From Sedimentisphaerales bacterium (lineage in GTDB: Bacteria > Planctomycetota > Phycisphaerae > Sedimentisphaerales > Anaerohalosphaeraceae): 48,319 nt of DNA. Of this stretch, positions 34,827 to 44,014 are shown piece by piece. Position 1 is the first letter of the stretch; each line of letters begins with the position of its first letter. The notes under the pieces are model-generated. The model searched no databases, was not told the DNA's origin, and saw nothing but the letters and a program-made list of their open reading frames with translations. A program made the position numbers and the translations under genes. The DNA is taken from positions 1 through 48,319 of the forward strand of contig JAFGPC010000102.1 of NCBI GenBank assembly GCA_016926155.1, given 5' to 3'.

Positions 34827-36956
34827 TTAGTCACATGCGCTTGAAGGATCAAGACCGCACTGCAACCATTGTGCGGCAAACGCAGCAAAATCTTCCATGT
34901 TAACTATACAATCACCCGTGAAATCATACTCAGGTTTATAACGACATAGCGGGGTCTCCGCATCAGCCAGATACCGGGTAACTATTTCATCGTCAGTCAA
35001 AGCATAATTGTAAATACGTACCTCGTCTATCTGGCCGGTGAAATAAGCATCGTTCCAGGCGCTCTTACCGATAAAATTATTGATCCGCGGTACGACATTC
35101 GGAATGGGCATCGTAACCTGAGGCGTATTGATCGAGCCATTTGCATTGTAATAGGTACACCGCAGGCCGTTCTTATACACTTTAGCTACACCCGATGCAT
35201 CCAGGGTTACAGTAAACATCTGCCATGAATTCAATTCAATCGCAACCAAAGCGTTAAGGGCTGTGTTTTGAGCTTCGCCGTTCGCCGTCCGGAATTGCAA
35301 TGTTGTTGAGGTGCCGCTGCGACAGAAAAAGATATTATCGCCGGGAGCGCCGTTGGAGAATTGTATGAAGTTTGCCCAGTTACCGGCAATCATCGGATAG
35401 GCCCAGAGATTTAAGGTAATCCCGGATCTGAAGTCGGCAAAACCCTCAGGCAGCTCAATATAATTGTCATATGTGTCGGATAGGCTGACCGCCTGTCCGA
35501 CCTTCCCTTCGACATACGCGGGCAAAACATCGTTAGGCGTTACGCCCAGGGTCATGGGAGTGCCATCCAAACCATTGCCTGAAGCGTCACCGGGATCTCC
35601 GTTGAATGGATAATAGGCAAGTAATTTCTTAATGATAATGCTGCCAGTTCCGGAACTGCTTTCCCCACCGGCATTGGTCGCTTTAGCGTAATAGTCTCCT
35701 TCTCGTACATCGGTAATGTTGTAAATCGTTAGCGTTGATGTCGTGAGTGTTTCAACAGTATTTTCCACAATAGATACGTCGGGATCATCGGTTGTAATTT
35801 CCACATCCGGTGATCCTACCTTAAACCATTGAATCGAACCTTCCAGGGCAGATAAACTGCTGCACGTAGCTGTAAAAACAGCGGCTTCATTCGGAAAGAC
35901 TGCCGAAAGTTCAGGATTTTCTGTAAAAATAGGGGATGCAGGAACAGTAGTAAAACTCCAAACCGGACCGGGGATCAGAATATCGTCCCCGCCAGGAACA
36001 TCATTGGGTTCATACGCATCTATCCGCCAATAATAGGTCGTACTGAAATCCAGGGTGCCGGGATCATACGAAGTCGTCGTTGCCGGTTCTTTGGACAGTT
36101 TTTTATAAACAGGCTTTAACGTCAGGTTGGGATCATCCTCTGTTCCAAAATAAACATCCACCGTCGTAATATCACTGTCAATGATGGTCCATGAAATATC
36201 CTGGTCAACCAGCACGGCAGTAGCCCCATTTAACGGAGCAACATAGGCAAGACCATCTATCATGTCCACAAGAAACGTATGGTCCCCGTCCCAGATTGTT
36301 TCCATATTCAAGCTGTTGGTCCCGGCACCAGTGCCTGTCTGATAGGCATCTCCGCCTGCATAGGAAGCGGCACCATCGAGACCAGCGGTTTCAAAGAACC
36401 ATGCCACACTATTGGTGACAGTCACATCAAAACCATACAGCGTGTCCGGTGACAAATGAATCGGTGTATCAAGCTCGAAATAAACCCAGATTCCGGTACC
36501 AGCACCCGATCCTGAACCAAAAGCACCCGGCTCGGCTCCTGTCGTGGTATATGTTTCCACGCTCAGTTCAAATCCGGCCGCTCCTTCCTGTGAAGGATCG
36601 GTGACACGAATGATCAACGGCGCGTCTGCCGTAAGAGTGTTCCACCAGGACATTTGGTCCGTAACATAGCTGACATGCTTTAACCAAAAGCCCTGCATGA
36701 AATACCCGTCGGGATCAGAACCCGTTGTAAAGGTTTGTCCCATGCCCGGTCTGTCATGCGCGATATAGGTTGATTGATCAGGGCCATAAAAATCGCCCTC
36801 GACACCTTCAACATTCCCGGCATCCGTTGTTGATTCGCCCAAATGGGCCACATCGTTAGCACCGACTGTGGGGGCTTCGCTTTGAAAGCGGACACTCGCA
36901 GCCTGTGCCAAACTAGCTAGACAAATGCTTAACATAAATAACATTGTTCTTTTCAT
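34827..36956 (-). CDS. Exported FN3 - Ig - LamG - dockerin protein
   Basis: A 709-residue protein. ATG 36954-36956 is chosen because GGAG lies 8 nt upstream and a clean signal peptide results (M-K-R-T-M-L-F to A-Q-A-A). The N-terminal part (about 21-225) is a beta-rich domain with G-P-D-Q-S-T and D-T-L-Y-G-F-D-V that I do not recognise by name. Then come an FN3-like domain (about 230-345, Y-Y-W-R-I-D-A), an Ig-like domain (350-440, ending E-G-D-Y-Y-A-K-A), a LamG domain (445-670, Y-I-E-L-P-E-G and G-Q-I-D-E-V-R-I-Y) and a dockerin repeat (D-F-T-G-D-C-I-V-N-M-E-D-F-A). From the FN3 domain on, the order equals that of the protein at 26192-28339. It is the second gene of a two-gene unit with the truncated pseudopilin 18 bp upstream. 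Confidence 0.86.
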   Translation of the reverse strand: MKRTMLFMLSICLASLAQAASVRFQSEAPTVGANDVAHLGESTTDAGNVEGVEGDFYGPDQSTYIAHDRPGMGQTFTTGSDPDGYFMQGFWLKHVSYVTDQMSWWNTLTADAPLIIRVTDPSQEGAAGFELSVETYTTTGAEPGAFGSGSGAGTGIWVYFELDTPIHLSPDTLYGFDVTVTNSVAWFFETAGLDGAASYAGGDAYQTGTGAGTNSLNMETIWDGDHTFLVDMIDGLAYVAPLNGATAVLVDQDISWTIIDSDITTVDVYFGTEDDPNLTLKPVYKKLSKEPATTTSYDPGTLDFSTTYYWRIDAYEPNDVPGGDDILIPGPVWSFTTVPASPIFTENPELSAVFPNEAAVFTATCSSLSALEGSIQWFKVGSPDVEITTDDPDVSIVENTVETLTTSTLTIYNITDVREGDYYAKATNAGGESSSGTGSIIIKKLLAYYPFNGDPGDASGNGLDGTPMTLGVTPNDVLPAYVEGKVGQAVSLSDTYDNYIELPEGFADFRSGITLNLWAYPMIAGNWANFIQFSNGAPGDNIFFCRSGTSTTLQFRTANGEAQNTALNALVAIELNSWQMFTVTLDASGVAKVYKNGLRCTYYNANGSINTPQVTMPIPNVVPRINNFIGKSAWNDAYFTGQIDEVRIYNYALTDDEIVTRYLADAETPLCRYKPEYDFTGDCIVNMEDFAAFAAQWLQCGLDPSSACD

Positions 36957-36974
36957 TGTCATAACTCCATACAA

Positions 36975-37241
36975 TTAATCAGTATTCATTAATTCCGAAA
37001 CGATGGACGAATTCATGTACGCGACATCCAAAAAACAGGAATTGACTTTGTTTGCACGTACAAAGTCATCACCTCCATCCAAATCAAGAAGGGTTCCTAG
37101 ACAGTGTTGTGGGATATGTTTTATACGGTTGATGAAACTGGCCGGATCCTTGGCTTTGCTCAATACCGGCACCATCACAACGAATAATATTCCGATGACG
37201 GCAACGACTACGAGCAACTCAACAAATATAAACGCATTCAT
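36975..37241 (-). CDS. Truncated pseudopilin-like protein
   Basis: An 88-residue protein starting at ATG 37239-37241 (a GTG at 37262 is in frame but leaves the signal too far in). M-N-A then F-I-F-V-E-L-L-V-V-V-A-V-I-G-I-L-F is a good prepilin N terminus, with Glu at +5 after a cut behind Ala3. The next part (A-S-F-I-N-R-I-K-H-I-P-Q-H-C-L-G-T-L-L) faintly matches the conserved segment of the H-X9-DG family. The protein then ends at about a third of the usual length and lacks the H-X9-DG motif. It is either a minimal pseudopilin or a decayed gene. It immediately precedes a LamG-dockerin gene, mirroring the pairing at 18470-25572. Confidence 0.65.
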   Translation of the reverse strand: MNAFIFVELLVVVAVIGILFVVMVPVLSKAKDPASFINRIKHIPQHCLGTLLDLDGGDDFVRANKVNSCFLDVAYMNSSIVSELMNTD

Positions 37242-37346
37242 CCGCCCAACCCCACACCTCACTGGCGTTACTAGACTTTTTCTGCAGAAGATTCGCTCTT
37301 AGAGATGTCCTTTTATATAGCTATATTGTAAAGGCCATTCGTGTCG

Positions 37347-37391
37347 AATCAACGCCATTTTGCGAATTCTCTTAACCACTTTGCGAATCCT
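37347..37391 (-). promoter_or_regulatory. Possible AraC-type operator and -35 box upstream of the pseudopilin gene
   Basis: Two direct copies of TTTGCGAATYCT stand at 37359-37370 and 37380-37391. Their starts are 21 bp apart, two helical turns, as in AraC/XylS half-sites. On the minus strand a TTGATT (37347-37352) lies 6 bp downstream of the nearer copy, with CAATAT 18 bp further on, so an activator bound here would touch the promoter. A palindrome ATATAGCTATAT follows at 37315-37326. No regulator is known. Confidence 0.4.
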
Positions 37392-37545
37392 TTGTCCTGA
37401 TAAATTAATACGGATTCCCGCAGCGACAACGTTGTGGGTATATGGCAAGAAATGACTCCACATTATCGCAGACTATTGATCTCTCAGATGGCGCCTATCA
37501 CCTTTTATCGTCAAGACCAGTAGACGTTATTGGAAATAGCTGGAT

Positions 37546-40500
37546 TTATGAACCTTCAAAACCAGCCGGCACATCGGGCAAATCCCGGGTCAACACGACC
37601 GGCTTTCGACGACCCGCTTGCGTATAATCGAACGGTTGAAATCCTACCTCCAAGGCGGGAGAATCGGCCTTAAGATGATAATCATCTTGCACCGGATCGA
37701 CGAAGCCGGGATCGGCGATCAGCGAATGGAGATCCTGATTTCGCTGCTGCTGCCATTGTTCCAGGCGCAAGCCGTCAGGAAAGGTGATGGGCTTGCCCAT
37801 ATGCCAGTACAGGTTGTAATCGAGTCTGTAATTGTTATCTTTCCAGTTGGACCCGAATAACGGGCTGTCATTATCCCAGAAGACAATATTGTGTTCAAAG
37901 AAGAAGGAGATATGTTCTTCCGTGCGCGTGCGCTGAATCTGATGCTCTCCTCCATACGCGAAAATGTTGTTCTCGATCCGGTTTTCTTTGCCATAGTGCT
38001 GATGGAATCCGCCGCGCGAACAGCGATACACTAGATTATTTTTCATTTCCACACCAGTCGAACCTTCATCGGTATAAAGACCCCAGCCTCCGTAATCGTA
38101 GGAGACCACGTCATGGAAGTGGTTGTCATGGATGGTCGTTCCTGGGGATATCCCCAGCGTATAAATACACCCCATATCGCTGAGCACACGCTGTCCGATG
38201 TGGTGTGCGTGGTTGAAAGCTACTTCATTGTGATGCGCCTTGCTGGGACCATATCCCCACACCCAGCCCAATGAAAAGGCGGAGTAGTATAAATCGTACA
38301 CATCGTTATACCGTATGACGTTATAAGGAGAATGGCCTACCCAGACACCGATCGCCGCCGGGTGCAGACGACCGGCATGGGCGATCAGGCAGTCTTCGAC
38401 GGTATGGTGGGAGACCAACGCCTCCTCATCGTCCGGCGCCGCTAGGGTATTGCCCCATTCGGCCGGCAAAGCGCTGCCTATTTTGATTCCGCCGGCGCCG
38501 AGATCGACCAATTCACAGCCGGAAATGCGGTTATACTGGCAGCCGGGGCCGAATCCCATGGCGTACTCACCGACATGTCGGATAGCACAGTTTTCAAAAA
38601 CAATATTTCTTGCACCCATGGCCGCGACGGCGGCTCCCAGGTTGATCTCGGCCTGTGGAAAAGATTGCCCTTTTTCTCCGCGCCAATTAGCATGAGCAAA
38701 CGTAAGCCCCTTAAACTGAATATTCTGCACCAGTCTGTTTTCAAAAACCAATTCCCCATTAAGCAGTAGCAGATTCTGAACTCGCGGCACAACGATAGTA
38801 GTATTCTCCAACGTTTCACCTTCACGTGGAATGTATGTCAGACGCCCCGTTAAACAATCAACATACCACTGTCCCGGCTTACCGAGTGCCTCCTTAACAT
38901 TCTCAAGGCGGTAGCGATTGCCCTTCTTCAATTCAGCCCAGGAACTCATACCGGTAGTATGTCCCTGCAATGTAACTGTCCGCTCTGCTGTGTCCACCTT
39001 TGCAATCCGAAGGCGCGAAGCAGCCCATGAATGAAAGGCCACCACCTCAACATACTGCAGATTGGCCCAGTCCTTATTAATCTCGCCTTCATTAAAACCA
39101 AACCTGTCGTGCCCCTTTCCAGCCGACTGAGGGGATGGATCTACTTTACGGGCAATCTTATAGTAACCCTTTTCCGGTAATTGAGGGCGAAATCTTCGCT
39201 GATCGTTCACAAACAATTGGGTAAACCGCCACTTCCAACTCGTAACATCCGGCAAATCCACATGCCACCACCCCTTCGAATCGACCTGCCAGCCCTTAAT
39301 TTCAACGCCACCGCTGAAAACCGGCCGTTCCTCTTCATAAGCCTGATAAATAATCGGAGCATTGGCAGTACCGGAATTTTCCGACATAAAGTTAAGTGGC
39401 TTTGTTAACCAATACGTTCCCCCGCGAATCGTCACAACAATCGGACGCTGGCGATCCATCTGCTCCTTTTGAATCTTTCGCACAAGTTTTTGAGCAGCCT
39501 CAATTGTCGCCAAAGGACCATCGCTCCTGTCGGTATTTGCAGCGGGCAGTTTACCCGACCACGAATCATTCCCATCGGTCGAGATATACAAATCACTCTG
39601 GATCGCATTGGCAGCTTTAGCGACTGCAACTTTAACCTGCTGTAGTTGAGCCATCTGCTCTGTGGAAATGGCTCCAATGGGGCCATCGTCCGGATTCCAA
39701 TTGGGGCCCACATCCAGGGTGACTACGCCATCCTTGCCGATAACTTTGCTTACCCATTGGGCCCAGCGCTGGGCAGGATACCGCGTATCGTGCGCCGACC
39801 AGCGAGAACCTACATAGGTAAGGGCATGCCATTGAGAGCCTTCCACCCAGCGATTGGCGGGCAAGGTACCAAAAGGCTCGTTCAGTTCCCCGGCGGTATA
39901 ATCCTCAGCCTGCGTCCAGCGAATCAACTTCACGCCTGGATTAAAAGTTACAATGGCTTGCGGATTACCGCGTTTTACAGCGTCGGCGTAGATACGGGCG
40001 ATTTCTTCATTGAATCCTATCCATTCGTAGCCACCGTCAAACCACCAGCCTGCCACCTTATCACCATAGCGGGATGACCATTCATGGATGACCTGTGCCC
40101 ACTTTTTTGCGAATAAAACATCGATTGGCTGGTCCTGCGGCCCTTGAGGTAATCCGAATGCCTTCTGTGCCACAGTATCTCTGTTAGGAACCTGACAGGG
40201 CAGATATAACATCAGTTTAATCCCTTTCGGGTACAAAGCTCGATATAAATCCAGTGGTAAATCCCGTGTCGAGCAGCGCCGGCCCGGTTTATATTCCGTA
40301 ATCCGATCATAAACAGAATTGGGTGAGTTCATGAATCCGGAATTTTGTCCCAGTGTCAACACGAAATAGCCTGCTCCCACGCTTTCCAATTGGGCGGCCA
40401 GAGCATCCACATCAAAGTGATTGACCTGGGCCAGTCCCTGTGCATCTGCGGGAAGAAAGTGCATGAATACACCGTAATGCGCATTCTTGAACCAATCGGT

Positions 40501-40608
40501 CTTATGAGGACCGGTTTTGGCTGCCGCCCCTGCAGAATACAATAAAACAACGCTCAGAAATAACGTGACAATGCTTCCTGATTTTCGTGATGAGAAAAGA
40601 GACAACAT
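37546..40608 (-). CDS. Exported GH29-like / GH141-like two-domain glycosidase
   Basis: A 1020-residue protein. ATG 40606-40608 is chosen for its AGGAG at 7 nt and the signal peptide behind it; the frame itself is open to 40701. Residues about 35-330 form a GH29-type alpha-L-fucosidase barrel: W-F-K-N-A-H-Y-G-V-F-M-H-F at the start and W-W-F-D-G-G-Y-E-W with the likely nucleophile Asp near residue 190. From about 337 a right-handed beta-helix of GH141 type begins with L-Y-I-S-T-D-G-N-D-S-W-S-G, followed by I-R-G-G-T-Y-W-L, F-S-G-G-V-E-I-K-G-W, Q-L-F-V-N-D-Q-R-R and many N-x-I/V-x-x-N/D rungs. GH141 contains alpha-L-fucosidases acting on rhamnogalacturonan II and a xylanase. Joining two fucosidase-related families in one chain is unusual. 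Specificity is inferred. Confidence 0.82.
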   Translation of the reverse strand: MLSLFSSRKSGSIVTLFLSVVLLYSAGAAAKTGPHKTDWFKNAHYGVFMHFLPADAQGLAQVNHFDVDALAAQLESVGAGYFVLTLGQNSGFMNSPNSVYDRITEYKPGRRCSTRDLPLDLYRALYPKGIKLMLYLPCQVPNRDTVAQKAFGLPQGPQDQPIDVLFAKKWAQVIHEWSSRYGDKVAGWWFDGGYEWIGFNEEIARIYADAVKRGNPQAIVTFNPGVKLIRWTQAEDYTAGELNEPFGTLPANRWVEGSQWHALTYVGSRWSAHDTRYPAQRWAQWVSKVIGKDGVVTLDVGPNWNPDDGPIGAISTEQMAQLQQVKVAVAKAANAIQSDLYISTDGNDSWSGKLPAANTDRSDGPLATIEAAQKLVRKIQKEQMDRQRPIVVTIRGGTYWLTKPLNFMSENSGTANAPIIYQAYEEERPVFSGGVEIKGWQVDSKGWWHVDLPDVTSWKWRFTQLFVNDQRRFRPQLPEKGYYKIARKVDPSPQSAGKGHDRFGFNEGEINKDWANLQYVEVVAFHSWAASRLRIAKVDTAERTVTLQGHTTGMSSWAELKKGNRYRLENVKEALGKPGQWYVDCLTGRLTYIPREGETLENTTIVVPRVQNLLLLNGELVFENRLVQNIQFKGLTFAHANWRGEKGQSFPQAEINLGAAVAAMGARNIVFENCAIRHVGEYAMGFGPGCQYNRISGCELVDLGAGGIKIGSALPAEWGNTLAAPDDEEALVSHHTVEDCLIAHAGRLHPAAIGVWVGHSPYNVIRYNDVYDLYYSAFSLGWVWGYGPSKAHHNEVAFNHAHHIGQRVLSDMGCIYTLGISPGTTIHDNHFHDVVSYDYGGWGLYTDEGSTGVEMKNNLVYRCSRGGFHQHYGKENRIENNIFAYGGEHQIQRTRTEEHISFFFEHNIVFWDNDSPLFGSNWKDNNYRLDYNLYWHMGKPITFPDGLRLEQWQQQRNQDLHSLIADPGFVDPVQDDYHLKADSPALEVGFQPFDYTQAGRRKPVVLTRDLPDVPAGFEGS

Positions 40609-40911
40609 AACGGCTCTCCTTTTAACGACAATTTTCATCCGATCGTCCAATATATAGTAACCGTAGACTTCGAGAACTATACTTCTCCTGCAATTATACA
40701 TTATACATGGTTTCTGTGTTTTCCGCTATGTTTAGGATTGACGAAGAACTTTCATTATCTATTGAGCACGATGCAACGTCCGGCGATATGCAGTGAAATC
40801 CTTGTAATTCAAGGAAAACGTGTTAGTATATTTTAGTGTCAGGGTATTCGTGTGAACACAGAAGACATGATTGGGATTTGACCGTTTCTCTGCGGAAAGG
40901 ATGATAAATCA
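40609..40911. other. Divergent intergenic region
   Basis: About 300 bp between the start codons of the GH29/GH141 gene (minus) and the dihaem protein gene (plus). On the minus strand two -10-like TATAAT boxes overlap one another's vicinity (40693-40698 and 40700-40705) without a good -35. On the plus strand TTGTAA and TATATT are 19 bp apart near 40804-40835. No reliable promoter can be named. Confidence 0.35.
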
Positions 40912-43632
40912 TTGAAGACATGGAAGAATATTATCATCGTACTTGGGATAAGAATATTTCCTCTATATGCTGCTGATTCGTTTGATGCGACCATACCGAA
41001 CAGCATACCATTCCCACCTACGGAAGCACGCTTCGTCCGACTGTTAATACACAACAGTTTGCAGGGCCAACCCTGTATAGATGAACTAGAGATTTATGGC
41101 CCTGAGGTCGGTACAAACTTCGCTCTGGCCAGTACCGGCGCAAAGGCCACCGCTTCTTCCTGCCTTCCCGGATATCCAATTCATCAGATTGCGCATCTGA
41201 ATGACGGCCGTTATGGCAACAGTCACAGTTGGATAGCTTCAGGGACACGGAATGAGTGGGCACAGATTGAATTTCCAGAGCCGGTATTCATTGACACGTT
41301 AGTTTTTACACGTGATCGGGAGGGACGCTATAACGACCGATTGCCGGCCTGGGTAGAGATTCGTATCTCTACGGATGGGGTACATTGGCAAACAGTGGCT
41401 CAAAGAAGCGTCTTTCCCATCCTGCCGGAACATTCTTCAAAACCAACTGATCTTTTAAATTACGCATTTGAATGTGAAGATCTAACTTGGAGCAAGTTCG
41501 ATCCGTCTACACCTGTGAATCGGTCACTTCAACAAATGGAGGAAATGATCGAGAGATTCTCAATCCAGGGGCTGGATGTATCTAGAGAACGCAACGAAGT
41601 ATCAGAATTCCGTCTCCACGAAAGGTTGTCACAAGGATCCTCAGGCAAGGCCATCCAACCACAGGAAGACTTTTTCATGGTTCGTATGGCAAAACGGCGG
41701 CTGTTTCTCCGTGCACCTGATTTGGAAAGGCTGGAGAGAATTCTTTTCGTCAAAAGGCATCCCTTTGAACCTTCGCATAACTACAGTGTTATCCTAGACG
41801 CCGCAGGCGGCCCTGGGGGCAGGGTATGCATTCTGGAAATACCACGTCGAAACGGCGTTCTTGTACCAGAGAGGGCGATTTTAACGACTCTGTTCGACGC
41901 TGGAAATGGTATCGTTCGTGACCCTGTAGCCAATTTTCGTGCCGATAAAATCTACTTCGCCTATCGGCAATCCAAGAATGATTATTTCCATCTCTATGTT
42001 ATAAATGCCAATGGAAGTGATCTGACGCCGCTTACCGATGGGCCATTCCATGATTACTTTCCCTGTCCATTACCGGATGGCGGTTTGTCCTTTATCAGCA
42101 CCCGATGCAAAGCCAGATTTCTGTGCTGGCGTCCACAAGCCTTCGTGCTTTTTCGTATGGACGCCGACGGCGGAAACATCCGACCGCTTTCACATGCCAA
42201 CCTCAGCGAATGGACGCCATCTATGATGAACGACGGCAGAATCATCTGGATGCGTTCGGAATATCTCGACAAAGGCGCCGATTTCGGCCACACGCTTTGG
42301 GCCATTCGTCCCGATGGCACACACCCGGAATTGATCTTCGGCAATAACACTTTGAACTGTTATGCAAACGGTCGTGAAATTCCAGGCTCAAATGAAATCT
42401 TATGCACCCTTGTGTCTCACGGGGGTGATTTGAACGGCCCGATCGCCCTTCTTGACGTAAGTAAAGGTAGATTCAATCCACAGGCCATCACCAACATTAC
42501 TCCTGATGTAAAGCCTCATTATCATATGAGCTGGGCCAGGCAACAGTGTTTTCGAGATCCCGTTCCCATCAGCCGTGACTATTATCTGTGCAGCCATGCT
42601 CCTTTCGACAGATTCGGCCTGTACATTATAGACCGATATGGCAATCGCGAACTGCTATACCTTGATCCAGAGATGGGAAGCATGTCGCCTACCCTACTGC
42701 TGCCGAGTATGGTCCCACCGGTACTAGCGAAAAGTGATGTATCTGTTGAGAAGTCCCCTCCAGAAAGTCAGTTCTTTGTTGCAAACGTTTATCAGGGTCT
42801 CGAACCGGCAGTTAAACGAGGTACTGTTAAGTATATCCGCATTTGCGAAGAAATCCGGGCTGATCTGATCCAATTTCCCAATGGCCAATATCAGTCTGAT
42901 CATGAGCCTTTTCAGGACTGGTACGCGACACCGACTCACCTAATCAACGGACCCCATGGCTGGCCCAGCTATGTCGCTAAGGCCGATTGGGGTCTCGCAC
43001 CGGTGGAGAAGGATGGCTCTGCCAATTTTTACGCCCCGGCCGGCAAAGTGCTGTATTTTCAAGTGCTTGATGAAAACTTCAACGAGATACAACGGATGCG
43101 CAGTGTAGTACAGTTGCAGCACGGAGAGAAACGAGGATGTATTGGTTGTCATGAGAGTCGGATGTCAAGTCCTCCTTCGGCTGGCGTTATCCCCCTTGCC
43201 ATGCGGCGCCTGCCAAATTCATTGCAGCCCTCTTCATGGGGTACGGGTCCCTTTTCTTACGAGAACGTAGTGCAGCCGGTTTGGGATGCCAAATGTATCT
43301 CTTGCCATAATGATAAAGATAAACAACAGATAAATCTGACAGGACTTCTCGACACAAATGGAATTCCTGCTTCCTATCGGACTATCATTACAAAAGGATG
43401 GATTCATTATTTTGATTATACCTGGGGCCGGGAACACTCCAAAGCCCAACCGCTGAGTTTTGGTACCGTTAAGAGCAAATTGTGGGATATCCTAAAAAAT
43501 GGACATTATGATGTTCATCTGACTGACGAAGAAGAGTCCCGTATAAAATGCTGGACGGATTTGAACTGCCCGCTTTGGCCGGACTACATCTTCAGGCCGG
43601 ATCGTCTGACTCTTAAAACAGATGTGAATTGA
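40912..43632 (+). CDS. Exported dihaem protein with discoidin and hydrazine-synthase-alpha-like domains
   Basis: A 906-residue protein starting with TTG; AAAGGA stands 11 nt before it and a signal peptide follows (to L-Y-A-A). Residues about 35-180 resemble a discoidin/F5-8 type C (CBM32-like) domain (W-A-Q-I-E-F, L-V-F-T-R-D). Residues about 230-660 are a TolB/WD40-like propeller with repeated D-A-D-G-G-N-I and P-D-G-G-L-S-F-I-S motifs, as in the alpha subunit of hydrazine synthase. The C-terminal part has two c-type haem sites, C-I-G-C-H (about 743) and C-I-S-C-H (about 795). Such HzsA-like proteins are widespread in planctomycetes that do not perform anammox, and no hydrazine synthase beta or gamma gene is present here, so hydrazine synthesis is not implied. 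The role is unknown; it may be redox-linked polysaccharide attack. Confidence 0.8.
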   Translation: MKTWKNIIIVLGIRIFPLYAADSFDATIPNSIPFPPTEARFVRLLIHNSLQGQPCIDELEIYGPEVGTNFALASTGAKATASSCLPGYPIHQIAHLNDGRYGNSHSWIASGTRNEWAQIEFPEPVFIDTLVFTRDREGRYNDRLPAWVEIRISTDGVHWQTVAQRSVFPILPEHSSKPTDLLNYAFECEDLTWSKFDPSTPVNRSLQQMEEMIERFSIQGLDVSRERNEVSEFRLHERLSQGSSGKAIQPQEDFFMVRMAKRRLFLRAPDLERLERILFVKRHPFEPSHNYSVILDAAGGPGGRVCILEIPRRNGVLVPERAILTTLFDAGNGIVRDPVANFRADKIYFAYRQSKNDYFHLYVINANGSDLTPLTDGPFHDYFPCPLPDGGLSFISTRCKARFLCWRPQAFVLFRMDADGGNIRPLSHANLSEWTPSMMNDGRIIWMRSEYLDKGADFGHTLWAIRPDGTHPELIFGNNTLNCYANGREIPGSNEILCTLVSHGGDLNGPIALLDVSKGRFNPQAITNITPDVKPHYHMSWARQQCFRDPVPISRDYYLCSHAPFDRFGLYIIDRYGNRELLYLDPEMGSMSPTLLLPSMVPPVLAKSDVSVEKSPPESQFFVANVYQGLEPAVKRGTVKYIRICEEIRADLIQFPNGQYQSDHEPFQDWYATPTHLINGPHGWPSYVAKADWGLAPVEKDGSANFYAPAGKVLYFQVLDENFNEIQRMRSVVQLQHGEKRGCIGCHESRMSSPPSAGVIPLAMRRLPNSLQPSSWGTGPFSYENVVQPVWDAKCISCHNDKDKQQINLTGLLDTNGIPASYRTIITKGWIHYFDYTWGREHSKAQPLSFGTVKSKLWDILKNGHYDVHLTDEEESRIKCWTDLNCPLWPDYIFRPDRLTLKTDVN

Positions 43633-44014
43633 AGCCATTTGTTCGGAAGGTCAGTCGATCAGGGAAAAGTGAGAGTTTTTATACAAAGTACATCGAACAT
43701 TATTACGCGCGAAAATTTTTTCGGACTCAATTTGACAAACTTGGTCTCTGCGGTGGCATTCTGGGAACAAGGATTTCACAAAATATAATGGGATCTGTAA
43801 ATAACAAATAAATGTATTATACAAGGTTGACAAAAAGAGTAATTCCCTAGATATTTGTTAGAGAAACCCTTCTGCCTTATCTCAAAAACCTTTCACATAA
43901 TCTCGCTCTGCTATCGGAGTCTATATACCGCTCACTTCCAACAGAACAACGGGAGCTCGTCTAAGCTGTAGATCTATGATTCAAGTCCCAACAAACATAT
44001 TCTAAGGAAAAGAT
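43633..44014. other. Intergenic region between convergent genes
   Basis: About 380 AT-rich bases. No gene-like frame and no clear terminator hairpin. A TTGACA at 43827-43832 has no matching -10 at 16-18 bp and no plus-strand gene downstream, so it is not called as a promoter. Confidence 0.45.

Noticed and set aside
40912-43632. Reading the dihaem protein as evidence for anammox
   Set aside because: Only an alpha-like chain fused to a discoidin domain is present, without beta or gamma subunits or hydrazine dehydrogenase, and its neighbours are glycosidases.
43629-43811. 60-codon plus frame after the dihaem protein
   Set aside because: It has no ribosome-binding site, its composition is basic and aromatic like random AT-rich DNA, and it overlaps the preceding stop.
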